From assembly GCF_000204055.1 (NCBI RefSeq), contig NW_006768832.1, positions 391,640-455,639 of the forward strand: 64,000 nt of DNA, written 5' to 3'. This DNA is from Melampsora larici-populina 98AG31. Its lineage: Eukaryota > Basidiomycota > Pucciniomycetes > Pucciniales > Melampsoraceae. Below the pieces are notes generated by a model. The model did not search any database, was not told where the DNA came from, and was given only the letters and a program-made list of their open reading frames with translations. This document shows, one piece after another, positions 22,441-34,469 of this stretch (positions are counted from its first letter, which is position 1; each line of letters opens with the position of its first letter). The position numbers were made by a program, and so were the translations under genes.

Positions 22441-25081
22441 TCAAGGCTCGAGACGTCTAGGATCTCTAGGGAACATGCTTGCTTTCCGGATATTACCTAA
22501 TCCACAAAACAACATCACCACTCTCTCTAATCCTACTCCTCCACCAGCATGCGGTGGACAACCTAATTTGAATCCATCTACATAACCTTTCATGTCATCA
22601 GGATTAATTCCAACATTTTTCATACGTTCGATTAAGAAGTTTGGTTCGTGAATACGTTGAGCACCAGAGATGATTTCTTCACCGCCTAGAAAAATTAATT
22701 AGATAGATGGATTAGTTAACCCTTCATCTAAAAGCTTCACAAAGAAGGTCAAAGAGGCTTACGCATGAAGAAATCGTAACTGTTACTCAATGTCTGGAAA
22801 AAAAGGATCGAACACGCGAAATGAGTATTCAGGGAAATCGAAGGATGAATCTACAGGAGTTATAAAGGCCTGGTAACTCAACTGGATCAACTGCGTCTGG
22901 CATTGTATAGAAAGGTCGGATAGATAAAGGAAATTTGTCGATAATATAGTAATCTGCAGGTGAAAGATGATGATAAGCTTATCCAATAATCGGTTGAAAG
23001 GGTTTTACAGTCCATTGACAGGTAAGATATAAAGCTCACCAGTATCATACTACAAAGAGAGCCCATCAAAACAGGTAAGTAAAAGCCCATTTTCAATGGA
23101 GGTGTAGAAAGAGGGCTTGATCCACAGGACTTACTTTTGCCTTGATGAGTTTACCTAACTCTCGTTCTTGTTCTGTGCCCATATCTTCTCCAAATTCAAT
23201 AGCATGTCCATTGTCCTTGAGAATCTGAATAGCCTCATGATGTTTCAATCTGAGAGTCTCGTCAAGGAACTTAAAGTTATCAACCGGATGTTGGCTTTTG
23301 ATAACTTCAATCTCTTTTGAGCAGTGGCTCTGAAGACCTTTGAAGATATGCAAGAACATAGCATCGAGTAGATCGACTGCCTCGTGGTAATGCTCCTGAA
23401 GTGACATCTCGAGATCTAGTCCAGTGAATTCAGCTGTTGTCAAAAGCAAAACCCATATTAGAATACAATCATATACTCGAAAATTGCGGTCTAGCACACA
23501 CTCAACTCATATGTCGATATGTATTAGAATTTTCAGCTCGGAAGACAGGTGCAATCTCATAAACTCTATCAAAATCAGCAGCAATAGCCATTTGTTTAGC
23601 TAACTGAGGAGATTGAGCCAAAAACGCAGGCTGATCGAAATATTGAAGCTTGAATACACTAGCGCCGGATTCAGTAGCAGCTCCTTGGATCTTGGGAGTG
23701 TGGATTTCCATAAAGCCTTGACCATCAAGGTAAGCACGAAACAGGTTACAAACTCGAGATTGGACTTTGAAGATCGCATTATTGACGGGTGTCTAAAATA
23801 TGATGGATCTCGCGTCAGCCTCAATTCATTCCGAATATCAATCAGATTGAGTCCAAAAACAAGATTTAAATATGCTCAAGCTGACTCGTAAATCCAAAAC
23901 GCGATTGTCCAGTCGAGTATCCGAGCCAACTGTCACAAATTGTTCACCCTCCTGGTATAACAGAGCAAGCGAGTCAGGATCGTGATTGTCTCAAAAAAGA
24001 GTATGAAAAGGGTAAGGACAACAGTCTTACTTTGGGGACTGCATCAACGCTTCTACTAGCATCTTCAAGAGAGAATGGCAACTTGATGGGTGCCTCAGCA
24101 ACCAAATAGACCTTATCCAACTTAATCTCAGCATTCGAAATCGAACATCCCTTTACACCTTCAATAGGTTTTTGTATAACACCCTCTACAATGACAATCG
24201 ATTCTAAAGAAATCCCGGTGGTAAACTTGACCATCTGTTTTGAAATCGTATCAGGAGTAGCCGAGAGAATTGCCTGAATTGTGGATATTTGTTGTCGCAA
24301 AACAAGAAAGCATAACTTTGCGCCTGTCAACAGTCAAAGTAATGGTTCATGAGCTCAATTGACTTTAAAATGTTGTATTGGCATTTGAGCGACTGGTGCA
24401 TGTTTTTCGAATACTTACTTTGAGAGCGAGAATTGTGTACCCTAGCCTGCAGACGAACCCGTTGACCGACCATGGTGGCGTCAATCTGTTCCACTTTAGT
24501 CCACGTGTAAACTTTGATACATATGAAAACCCAAAGTCAAATCCGCTATTCCAAAGATATGCGGGGTACCCATCCGAAAGCAGATATCGGAGACCGACAT
24601 CAAAAAACTTACGATTTTGCTCTTGACTTTGATTAAGTGGAAGTTTTCCATAATTTTGAGCAGCATAATCCACTTCATTTGCTTCTCGTTTGACTTTCTC
24701 CTCTTGTTCCTTTTGTTCACGTTCAGCTTTCTTCTTGGCCTTTTCTCGTTCTTTTTCTAATTTTTTAAGAGCTGATTTGGAAAGAGGTTGACCATCTTCC
24801 CTAAGAGAAACCCCATCCCAAATGTCAACTTCATATCACTTTTCTAGAGTCGAAGGATTGTCTCGAATAAAAAGTTACCCTAGTGGGACTGCCAATGCCT
24901 CTGCGCTTGGTTTCTCGATTTCAGCCATCGAAGGAGATCGTAAATAAGTGTGGGTGGACGAAAAAGACCTCGTATTCAGATGGCGAGTATGGTGAGTTAA
25001 GGTATTTGGTGAGATTCGTAAGTTGAAAGCTCTTGGTATGATAAGCCGTCGAGTTGGGTAGTAAGTTATTTTGAATCTCAT
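22441..25081 (-). CDS. DPS1: Aspartyl-tRNA synthetase (class IIb), possibly dual-targeted
   Basis: Charges tRNA-Asp with aspartate. Multi-exon minus-strand gene. Lysine/glutamate-rich N-terminal extension ([17 protein letters not shown]), OB-fold anticodon domain ([30 protein letters not shown]), the catalytic segments [18 protein letters not shown] and [12 protein letters not shown] (motif 2), and motif 3 [16 protein letters not shown] ending [11 protein letters not shown]. This is the eukaryotic cytosolic type. The conventional start is [10 protein letters not shown] at 24928. An in-frame ATG at 25081 adds 51 residues rich in R, S and T and without acidic residues ([14 protein letters not shown]), typical of a mitochondrial presequence, so I give the longer span. 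Introns around 22800-23100 were not resolved base by base. Confidence 0.9.
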
Positions 25082-26114
25082 TCCACTTCAACTTTCTCCG
25101 ATCAACCAATTCGAGCCACAAAAACTCCAAGACACTCTATGTGTAGCCATATGTGACCTAACCATGACCCTTCAAAAGCCATACCCCCTCCATTCTTGCG
25201 GCTTGCCACCAATCAGATTCTGTGTCAAGTGCAGCTGGGCACAAGGCTTCCTGAAACGCGGGGCATTTTTGGAGTGAAACACAGGGAGGTGCATCTGCAA
25301 GGTTGCCTTTTGACTTCATGAATGACATGGGAAGGAAGTGGTGTGCAAGCATTTGAAGGAAGGCTTTCTTAATGACTAAAAAAGCCACATATTCAATCCT
25401 TGAACATGTGGTTCAAGGAAATCTGCATGCAACTTCAAGGACACCTCAAAATTTCCAGCTTGCTTCTAACCTAGAAGGTGTGATACAACAAGATTTGTCT
25501 GATTTCACAGGATAAATTGTAAGATGATAGATAAACAGTCGCACACCAACCAGCTATATGGCTCTAACCTTCTGGAGTAATTGCAAACTTCTTTCAAAGA
25601 TTGCAAAAGACATCACCCTTCTGAGCTCAAGGTGGGCTAATGGTTCAAGTGATGTGGCCCTTTACAGTCATCTAGATTTGAGCCCATTAGTAATCAAGCA
25701 TGAGGAAGCATCCCAATCTGATGAGCCTGTGCACAACCAAATAACAGCCAGACGCTTTTGTTAACCAACTGGACATGATATCCGCTCAAAATGGCAGTAG
25801 ATCAACAGCAAGCCAATTGAGTCAGTGGATTGGTCTTCAATCAACTATGTAGGTTTCTTTCTTGATGGGCCTCAAAGTTGCGTCCGATGTCATTTGTGAA
25901 TCTCAGCTGGCTTCCATTGAGCTCTTGTAATGTTCTTCAATTCACCCTGATATGGTTTTATCAAAACCTAGACATCCCTCACAAAATTGGGATTGATAGT
26001 GAGACCCTTACTAGAAGATTCAAAATACGACTTATAAAACGTTGATTGCTTGAGTTACTCGAAAAAGGTATACCAACACAATTGGGTAACAGAGGTTCAA
26101 CGGCTTGACAAGAG
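25082..26114. other. Intergenic region, no gene seen
   Basis: About 1 kb with only short ORFs of no recognisable content. It separates the start of the aspartyl-tRNA synthetase gene from the 3' end of the TXNDC9-like gene. Confidence 0.45.
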
Positions 26115-27173
26115 TTATCCGTCCCAATCATCGTCATCTTGCATGATTTGCACTGAAGGGCTCACTCGAATGCGAGAGCCAGAAGTGCTACCAGCCGTGC
26201 TTTCCACGGGCAAGACTCCTTTAAGAAAGATGAGTACAGTGTAATGATCCTCAGAATGTGAGGAAATAATAACTCACCAGATTGTTTTAAACGAAGTTCA
26301 AGCGAAGCTGTGCTGAATCCATCAGTTCCCTCTTCAGTCAGGCCTTCAAATCCAATGATCCTACCATATACGCACAATATCTTCAGCTCCACAGACAATG
26401 ACTCGAGTGCTCAATACGGACTACAGGATCATCAAGCTTACCGGTCTTTGGTTACCCCATCGAGAAAAACAAACACACAAGGTAAGACCTTAATTTCAAG
26501 CTTGTTTACCAGCCATGGTACATCCGCAACATCCACTCTCAAAAACCTAGTGGCAAAGTATCTGGTAGCTATCGACTAGATTTATTAAGTGTCAGTAAAA
26601 GCTCGCATCCGAGGCATAACCAAGAAGAACCCCACCTCTAGATGATTGTCCATGATCTTGCATCTCCTGAAATCGCCATGGAAAAAATGAACTACTGCAA
26701 ATTTGGCTTTCCTGTAGAATTATTTGCAAAGTAAATGCCAAATCAGTCATCATCTATCTGTTCCTGAAGATTTTCATAAAGGATACCTACGCGGTAATCT
26801 GGATAACCTCTTTTTCATTCTTGATTTGAAGGTATTTACCATGATGATTCTCTTCCATTTGTTGTCTTTTGATAAACCTAAAAACCATTCGAAATCGTCA
26901 ACAAAGAACCGTCAACCTATGGCAAAAAGAGAGATATCGATCGTACGAGATACATGTTTTGTCGAAATGATGATAGTGCTAGTAGCTTTAATGATGACAA
27001 ATGACCAACTCTTGACGTAATTCTTCCATCCTCTTTTCTCTCATTCCACCTAGTTCGAAATCCTCTTCTAATTGGTCTAAGAGATCTTCTTCCCTTTCGC
27101 TACCTTCCTTTTCGTCTTCGTCATCCGGATTTCTCTTCTTGAGATAGTTGGCTTTCGAGTCTATGATAGCCAT
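26115..27173 (-). CDS. TXNDC9/Plp1-type phosducin-like thioredoxin-fold protein
   Basis: This family modulates the CCT chaperonin during folding of tubulin and actin. The first exon encodes MAIIDSKANYLKKRNP, an acidic run, then MREKRMEELRQEL. Next come KRQQMEENHHGKYLQI, VVHFFHGDFRRCKIMDNHLE, AKKYFDTKFLRVDVADVPWL, NKLEIKVLPCVFVFLDGV, RLIGFEGLTEEGTDGFSTAS and LELRLKQSG. The last exon ends with a DDDDWDG tail at 26115. The single cysteine (no CxxC) is normal for the family. At least four introns; the second donor was not fixed exactly. It is divergent from the gene at 27484, with about 310 bp between. Confidence 0.85.
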
Positions 27174-27483
27174 AGTTGGTTATAAACTGAAGTCCAACAG
27201 GCTTTTGATCTCTTTTGATCCAGTTGACGGTAATTTGCTCTGACTGACTGACTGACCTAAAAGTTAAAACCCAATCGGACAGGCTTTCTGACTTAAATTA
27301 AGTGACCTTAATTACATAGTGAAGATTTACATACACAAACCTGTTTATTACCATGGTCAACTTTTTTGCCAACCCATCAAGTCCATCGACATACAATTTT
27401 GGATTTGACCTCAAACCATCTCTGGAACTCACGGGTCTCACGAAACCATAAGTTGTGAAGAACTGAAGACATCCGAATCAATA
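27174..27483. promoter_or_regulatory. Shared divergent promoter region
   Basis: 310 bp between the start codons of the TXNDC9-like gene and the small lysine-rich gene, which are transcribed away from each other. It includes a short TGAC microsatellite (TGACTGACTGACTGAC near 27241). No TATA box is evident. Both genes probably draw on it; no direct regulatory evidence. Confidence 0.4.
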
Positions 27484-27936
27484 ATGGGAAAATCAGGTGT
27501 GTTTTCTGGTCCGTTCAACTAACAATAAAGCACTGGTCGACCATTTAACGTCTCTCTGATAGCCAAATTCTACAAAAGACCCACGAAGAAAGAAAAACTT
27601 GGTCTCTCATCAAACTCCGCTCAAATTCGTTCAGCTATCAAACTCAGTAAATTCAACCAACCTGAAAAACCTACAATTTTGAAACATGAACGACCAAAAC
27701 CATTGGCTAGCTCATCAACAACTCAAACGCACTCTTTGATTCAAGAAGAGGAACAAGAGGTCGAAGAAATGGATATCGATGAGCCGACAAAAAAGAAACG
27801 AACAGGACTCAAATCTAAGGTTTTGAAGAAATCAAAAGATTTAGATCCTTCAAGAAAACCTAAAGATTATGTTGATCTATATGATCAACCGGATCGAAGG
27901 AAAAAAGGCAAAACTTCAAAGAATCTCAGCAAGTAG
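27484..27936 (+). CDS. Small lysine-rich conserved-looking protein (MGKSAKFYKRPTKKEK start)
   Basis: Two exons: 27484-27496 and 27563-27936, joined across a 66-nt intron (GTGTGT...GATAG, with a CTAAC branch motif) to give 129 codons. The N terminus MGKSAKFYKRPTKKEK spans the junction and looks like the conserved start of a short basic nuclear or nucleolar protein, but I cannot name the family. The middle has an acidic run (EEEQEVEEMDIDEP) followed by KKKRTGLKSKVLKKSK, a probable nuclear localisation signal. Function unknown. Confidence 0.7.
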
Positions 27937-30000
27937 TTTGAAGTTTGACCATGGCTATGCGATTTAGCAAACTTTACCTTTCCTTCTATCTTATGTGTGA
28001 GTTTTTTCCAGATTGACCTCATCACTCTCTGTTGTTGCTTTGAAATTAACAACTCATGCTTAACACACAGGAAATTAGTAACGTTTTTGTGATGATATTG
28101 GCAGTTTATATCTGCAAGTGATGTAATATACCTCTTGATATGTGCTGTCGGGATTGTCACTATATGTCAAGTCCCCAGCCCTCTAATACGGATACTAGTT
28201 AAATTCTATCCGCGAAATGCAGTAATCTCTAAGCTCTACTGATCATGAACATCCCCATCCTTTTAAACTCGCACCTGGCAGCTGCATGTTTGAGGTGTGT
28301 GAAGAAATTTTCAGAGAAACTCACCGCAAGTTCTTCTCTTCCCGCCCTACAATTAATGTTCACGTCTTTGACTCCATGCCACGACACAAATGAGAAAATA
28401 TGACTTCTGCGTTTGATGCATGCGGCTTTCATTAGAATGTACGTATGTGAAATGCTCTTGGGCCTGCACCCTAAACATATGTCAGATCAATTAATTTAAC
28501 AATGTCCCTCCTGCGCGGCCCCGGTCGCGCAGGTTCAATAAGGTACCAAAATCAAGTTTATACGGTGCATATATGTTGAGGGAAGCTTAGACTAAATTTT
28601 GGGGAGAGATGCGGTATCAGTCTTTCTCTGAGACTACCTGAGAGAAGCAGTGAGACATACAGGTATAGTTCAATCCCGGTCTGTGTGGCGCGTTTTTTTT
28701 TGCATGGCGCTTCCTTCTCTTTATAAGCCTTCCACCAACTACAGAACATCTAGACATCCATTGGTCAATTTCATTGGTCAAAAATAATACATACAAAAGA
28801 CGATCGAGTTGATAAAATGCAAAATGAGATGTCTTGAAAAGCAGAAGTTGGAAGCATTTTAGGTTGGTTGAAAAGAAGTGATATCGAGTGCTTTTCGTGA
28901 AGATTATACATACAAAGAGACAGTTTGAAAAGATGGCGACTGAGTCGTTTTTGAAGAAATCAAGACAACGCAACAGATAGAAACCTCTTACATCAAAGTA
29001 TCTCGCTCCGATGACAATGCATTGTTTTTCTTGTATCGGTTTTGCTTGCTACTTTCATTCAAAGTAGCTTGTTCCAATAACATTTTGTTGTTTTGTAAGT
29101 TGCTTCATTATCAATACTTTGATATGTAAGTGGTTGTAGCGATAGAACCCCCTTGACAATGTTTCAGGGGGATTGGAGTGAGTCTGAAGGTATAGATATA
29201 AGGTGCACATGGATGACTCGACAAAGGTTCTTGATTCTTGATGAGGTTATCGAAGTGTTAACAGCTTCTTTGAAGTCTTAATGATGAATTTGTTCAAGTC
29301 TTCATACATATGTACCAGTTGCCACCAGCCTGTACAGACAGTGTACAAAAAGCCACCATCCGGTTTACTTTTTTGTTTGTCTCAGGATAGTCTCAGAGCG
29401 AGTTAGTCTCAGAAAAAGACTGATACGGTTACGCTCCCAAATTTTGTGAGACAACATCCGGGTCATACACAGGTCCACAGCAGAGGGCGGCTGAGCTCAC
29501 GATCAGCATAAACGTCAATCCCTGATCCACTATCTCGATACACTTCCAACGCTTTATTTTTTGTACACAGGTTCTCGTATGCAAACACAACTCAGATCGC
29601 ACGCCTCATACACAGGCCGATCTTTCTAGATCAAATATCCGTCATCCGATTGGCAGATGAAAGATATTCGAGCGTCGTGGCGCACTCGTCTAAAATCTTG
29701 GTCAACTCAGGAAAATACTTTTGGAGTCATGAAGGCCATGGGTGGTCATGGAAATGACATGACGACGAAGCCGACCCGGTCCCTAGTGCACAGGAATTAC
29801 ACCGAATCACACTCCCAATGTGGTATAACCTTGCCGATGCTAATATCATCGGGTGACCCGAGTTCATCCATCCGGCCTAATATCTTTATCTCATGGAGCC
29901 ACACTGTTGACGATTTAAAAGTTTCTTGTGGAAAGGCACGGCCTGAGTGTGAGATGATTCTACATGCTTCTCTATAGACCACCTTCGCTTGTTGAATAGC
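27937..30000. other. Intergenic region with a GC-rich hairpin
   Basis: Two kilobases without a supported gene. A GC-rich inverted repeat near 28510-28534 (CCTGCGCG, spacer, CGCGCAGG) stands out from its AT-rich surroundings. Near 28668 a tRNA B-box-like GTTCAATCCC is followed by a T9 run, but no tRNA could be folded around it. Confidence 0.4.
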
Positions 30001-30009
30001 TATATAAAG
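30001..30009 (+). promoter_or_regulatory. TATA box upstream of SGNH paralogue 4
   Basis: TATATAAAG lies about 145 bp upstream of the start codon at 30146. Position and sequence fit a core promoter element; inference only. Confidence 0.5.
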
Positions 30010-30145
30010 CCTCTGAAGGCCACCAGTGTTGAATGTCCAACAGCGTTTTCCTTGCCTGATTCCTTCGATCCTCTTTTTTCCTGTTCAAAATTCATACCTT
30101 GTTAATTCATTTCCTTTGAATATTCTCCAGTCTCAGAGTAGCATT

Positions 30146-31614
30146 ATGACTTGCTCGATTTTCTTTCCTTTGCTTATCCTATTCATGGTCATGCCTACTC
30201 CAGGAGAACAGGCATCCATCAATACCTCCCCACTAAAACTAGCAGTTCAACCCAAGTGCGGCGCATCGTCTTCGTCTCACTTTAATAATTTCAATTCTGG
30301 AATTGATCTCACAAAAATCAAAGTGCGTTATTTTCAGTTCATGATAGACGCGTCACTCTAAAGCCCAGAAGTTGCAGAACTGATAAAGTACATCTCCTTC
30401 AGACGATCTATGCATTTGGCGATAGTTACATGAGTAATGGACAAAGCACCGGGACAACCGCGCCACCACCCGTGCAAGGAAACCCCAACGACCCACACTT
30501 TGGGTAAGTGACTGGTCATGAGTAATGAAGATGCGTGGCATGGTGAGATCACATCAACTCATTGATATCTCATTTGCACCAGTGGACGGGCTTCGAATGG
30601 TCTGGTATGGGTCGAGCAATTTAGCAATGCAATCGGCGCTGTCCTCAAGGATTATGCAATGGGCGGGTCAACTGTCTCTCGAGCGCTCTCCCCTAGCACT
30701 GGAAGTGTAAGCTTAAAATCCGCATAGATCTCTGTTGGTCCTCCAAATCCGTCTAACTCAATAGTATGAACATCACATTTCCTTCTGGCGATAGCTCCAA
30801 GGAACGGACATGATCCAACACGTCCAAACTTTCTTAAACCAGCACAACAAAATTGATGCGTCTTCGTGAGTTAGACCTCTTCAAAAAAACTTTCAATTCC
30901 ATAAAGGAGAATCTTTCCACTGAGTCTGTTTCAAAAAATAGCTCCATGACGATGATCTCCTATGGAATCAATGATTATGCCTCAACCGCTCGACAAGGTA
31001 CTCAAAACCTTCCCAAGGCAGCCCAGGAACTTGTTCGTCAAACTGAACTACTCGTCCAAGCTGGTATTCGGAACGTGGTGATTATTTGTAAGCTATAATT
31101 TGAATCATCCCTTGACATTATGAATACTAACAAATTCTCTATGATATGACCTACAGCACCTCCCACGTCAGCTGCCCCGTTGAACAACTTCAACGATATC
31201 GTCTGGAACGGTCTGAAAGGATTGCAAACGAAAAATCCCGAACTAAAATATGCTTACGTAGATTTCGTCACGCTTTACTCTGCTATCATTTCTAATCCAA
31301 GCTCTTTTGGGTCAGTCTCTCATAGTTATTCTTTTCTTGATACGAGATTCTGACGAAAAGAGAGATTCCTCTTATCGCACGATAGGTACCAAGCCGTTGA
31401 CTCGTGTCTTCCGACTGACAAAAGTATGGCCGGCGCTTGTCCAAACCCAGACGTACACCTCGTAAGTACTTCATCTCACTGCCCATGATGATATGAATGC
31501 TGATGCGTTGTTATGGATGATCATTCACAGTATTACCTCCCACGTCATCCCCAAAAACTCACTCACGGACTTATGGCAGAATGGGTTGAGGACGTGTTGT
31601 CAAATTGTAAATGA
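30146..31614 (+). CDS. Secreted SGNH/GDSL-family hydrolase, paralogue 4
   Basis: The best-resolved copy. Exons 30146-30322, 30403-30503, 30583-30706, 30795-30865, 30942-31087, 31157-31310, 31386-31461 and 31531-31614 sum to 933 nt (310 residues) with consistent phases and GT-AG borders. Signal peptide MTCSIFFPLLILFMVMP. Catalytic serine S67 in FGDSYMSNGQ; GxND block at Y165-D169 (N168); catalytic His H289 in YYLPRHPQKLTH. The usual Asp at -3 from this His is leucine. C-terminal cysteine near SNCK. Closest to paralogue 3, but on the other strand and about 11 kb away, so it moved by inverted or dispersed duplication. Probably a secreted esterase; substrate unknown. Confidence 0.88.
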
Positions 31615-33097
31615 TGAAGAGGACACGACGGCATCCCACGATTGATAAATGGTGTTCTGCAACTCTGTCATACAATGTTCATAATCGTAGTCTCCAGCAT
31701 CTTCAATGTATCAATTGACTGTGTCATCAAATACTTGAGTTGCCCAGTGGCTTTCCTTACGCTTTACGGCCAATTTCTATGCATGTATGACAAATTGTAA
31801 CCATCAGTTATCATCTCTTGGAAAAATAAAGCATCCAATCAAAAATGTTCGGATCATCACCGATCATCATTATAAAAAAAATCTACAGATGTAAGATCAT
31901 GACGAATTCAAAGCCATAAAGTTGATGTAGAAAGCACAACAAACAAGATATACAAATCAGATTAACGAGTGGAGACTGGAATGCGTGAGTTGGTGAGAGA
32001 TATCTTTTGACAAATAATTTTGTCATCAAGTTTGCTTTTCCCTTCTCAAGAATTGACTTCAAGTTGACCCAGCCAAAGCGTGAGTACCGGCCGACAAAGC
32101 TGGGACCTATATGTTTTGTGTTCTTCAATCAATATCTGATAGGCCTTGGTCAGTCTTTTGCGTAGTTGAGCTCATCGACCTTTGTTCTGTTTTTTCTATT
32201 ATTGCTTCTGAACACTTGAGTTGTTAACCGATGAACTCAAAACTACATGTGTCAAATAAGCACTTCTCACCATGCCTGTTTTGAGGTAGCATGTCGACGT
32301 GCTCACACCAATCAATTTCCGTAGAGGGTGGATATAACCTACAAACAGGTCTGAGAGCTAAGCATACAATTGCCTTTGTCAAGAGGTTCAGACAGCAAGA
32401 TTGTTAAATGGGCTCCTTTGTTCATAGTTCCATTGACAAACGGTACATTTTTGATTGTCCATTATTATTAACAAAGGATTTGCATTTTCTAGAGACAAAT
32501 TGAATAAAGATCCATTCAAATTTATTACACAACTCTCCGTGTGAGCACATCGACGTGCTCATGGGGGACAGGCATGGTGTCTGGTAAGATAGAATGGTCT
32601 CAAGAGCTATTCATTTGATTTCTTAAGTAATTCCCTATTTGATCCATCATTGCCAGGTACAGTTGTTCCAGCAATGGTAGATTTATGTCTTCAAAAATCC
32701 TCTCCTGTGCAAAACTCATAGTTTTGGTTCTATTGATTTTATTCTTTTCACAAGGTTGAGCAATATGGAAAGAAGAGGATTATCCCATGAAGATCACGTG
32801 TCCTTGTGACCATCACCATGTCAATATCCTTGTAGCACATTTGGAGAAAGGTGTGAGGGTTAGGCTTTTTCCCACAGGGTTTCTTACTGCCAACCCGTGG
32901 AAAGATGCTAACATGTCAAGAGGGGGTTGAGTCATTATGAGCCACTTATAAGGCTACTCAAAATATGCTTGTACTCAATGTTGTGTGCTCTTAGATGCTG
33001 GCTCAAGGATGGCCTGTGCATCCTCATGCTACAATCCAAATACCAGTACTGAAGGACCCTTTATCATCCTTGCATTCCTTCTCATCTCATTGAGTTC
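31615..33097. other. Intergenic region, no gene seen
   Basis: About 1.5 kb AT-rich. Phrases CGACGTGCTCAC and GAGCACATCGACGTGCTCAT occur near 32295 and 32540 in related but inverted contexts, hinting at a small repeat. No protein domain or RNA gene recognised. Confidence 0.4.
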
Positions 33098-33525
33098 TTA
33101 CACTGTGTTTGTTCTTGAATAAAATTTGAGGAATTTGTCTGATGCCTTTTTCTTGTAGTTGGCAATCCCATCCTTCATTTGAGCTCTGGCAGTGCCGTTC
33201 ATTAAGAGAGCCATCCCTTTTGGATCTTCAGCTGAAGCATTGTTATTGTAAGTCATGTCTGCCTCCTCCTCCTCCTCCTCCTCTCCTTCTACTGTTTGAG
33301 GTTTGATGAGAGTATTCCTTTCATGGTCCACTTCATGATAATCCATGAGGTCTGTGCTTGATTGCTTCAGCCAGGCTGAAGGAAGGGATGAGAACCAGAT
33401 ATCAGTTTGAGTTCAGGATAGAGTTGAGAGAAAATGACAGACACACCTGCACCTGAAAATTCTTGTACTTCCACCATTTGATCATCTTCATGATTGCCTT
33501 TGTCAAGTCGACTCATTGAATTCAT
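33098..33525 (-). CDS. Small hypothetical protein, two exons
   Basis: Exon 1 (33525-33447) encodes MNSMSRLDKGNHEDDQ and VEVQEFSGA. A 71-nt intron (GTGTGT...TTCAG, 33376-33446) joins it in frame to exon 2 (33375-33098), WLKQSSTDLMDYHEVDHERN, a seven-glutamate run encoded by a GAG microsatellite, DPKGMALLMNGTARAQMKDG and KKKASDKFLKFYSRTNTV. Total 119 codons. Charged and probably largely disordered; no known domain. It could be the end of a larger gene. Confidence 0.45.
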
Positions 33526-34469
33526 AAGCCTTTACATGAGGCACGATATGTGGAGTAAGTCCATGTAAACGTAAACACTAGAAAATGACGCGTAAGAGTC
33601 AGATGTTAGGAAAGAAACTCGTGTTAATGTAGTGACGAATTAGGAATAACAAATTCTGTTCCGAGAATGGACGTTACGACGTCTGAACATTCAAATGAGG
33701 AACACGCGATATGTCATTAGATAATTAACACTCTAATAGCAGCGAGACAAAAGTTATAAGGAGTAAGAAGGGGAAGATACCATTCCCCGCCCTTTTGCCC
33801 GTTTCACTCCTATTAGTTTCAATTCCTCAAATATCTTCATTTTCCAAAGCTACTACAGATTTCAGTTATACGTGTCCCAATAAAACTAATAATCCTGATA
33901 GTCTTCATTATCTCTAACTTGATAATATTACATAGTTCCAAGTAGCAGGAAAGAAGATATTCTTTTTTGTCCAACCCACCCTCCCTACAATATTCAGGAG
34001 GAACGAAGTTCCTCCTGGCGGGAGACCCCGGATCCCCACGCTCTAGTCTTTTAAAGGAGATATTCCTTGTAAGAAACTATGAGTAGTTAAGATAAACTGC
34101 TCATAGATTCTATAACATGAAATAGTTCCCCTTAAAAAACTGGCTTTCTAGAATTTTAGAAGGGATATGGAAATTCCCTGAAAATTCTGAAAGGCCTCTA
34201 GCCCACACTGGACCTCCTCTTGACAAGTAAAGACTTGGGGAGGGGAGGCTCAATTCTTAAGGAAGACTATTGAGACACGATATAATGGAGTCTCATCACA
34301 TCAAGATGCCACTATACTATACTGGTATGAGTATAGTTGGGTATAGTATAGTTTAAATTGTACTATACTATACTCAGTATAGTATCAATTGATCAACTAT
34401 ACATGGACAAGTGTTCAACAAGTTTTCCATCAGCATGTTCAACTATACTGCACAGTATAGTATAGTATA
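33526..34469. other. Intergenic region with hairpins and TATAGTA palindromes
   Basis: A perfect hairpin AGGAGGAAC/GTTCCTCCT (33996-34016, loop GAA) lies in a C-rich context resembling the 10.4-kb hairpin region (both follow CTTTTTTG and a CCCACC-rich phrase). At about 34310-34460, repeated TATAGTATAG / CTATACTATA words form multiple overlapping inverted repeats just left of the copia LTR. No gene. Confidence 0.45.

Noticed and set aside
28660..28700. B-box-like GTTCAATCCC followed by T9, possible tRNA or SINE
   Set aside because: No cloverleaf, A box or acceptor stem could be found.
29657..29977. 106-codon plus-strand ORF upstream of SGNH paralogue 4
   Set aside because: No recognisable domain, composition of non-coding type, and overlaps the presumed promoter.
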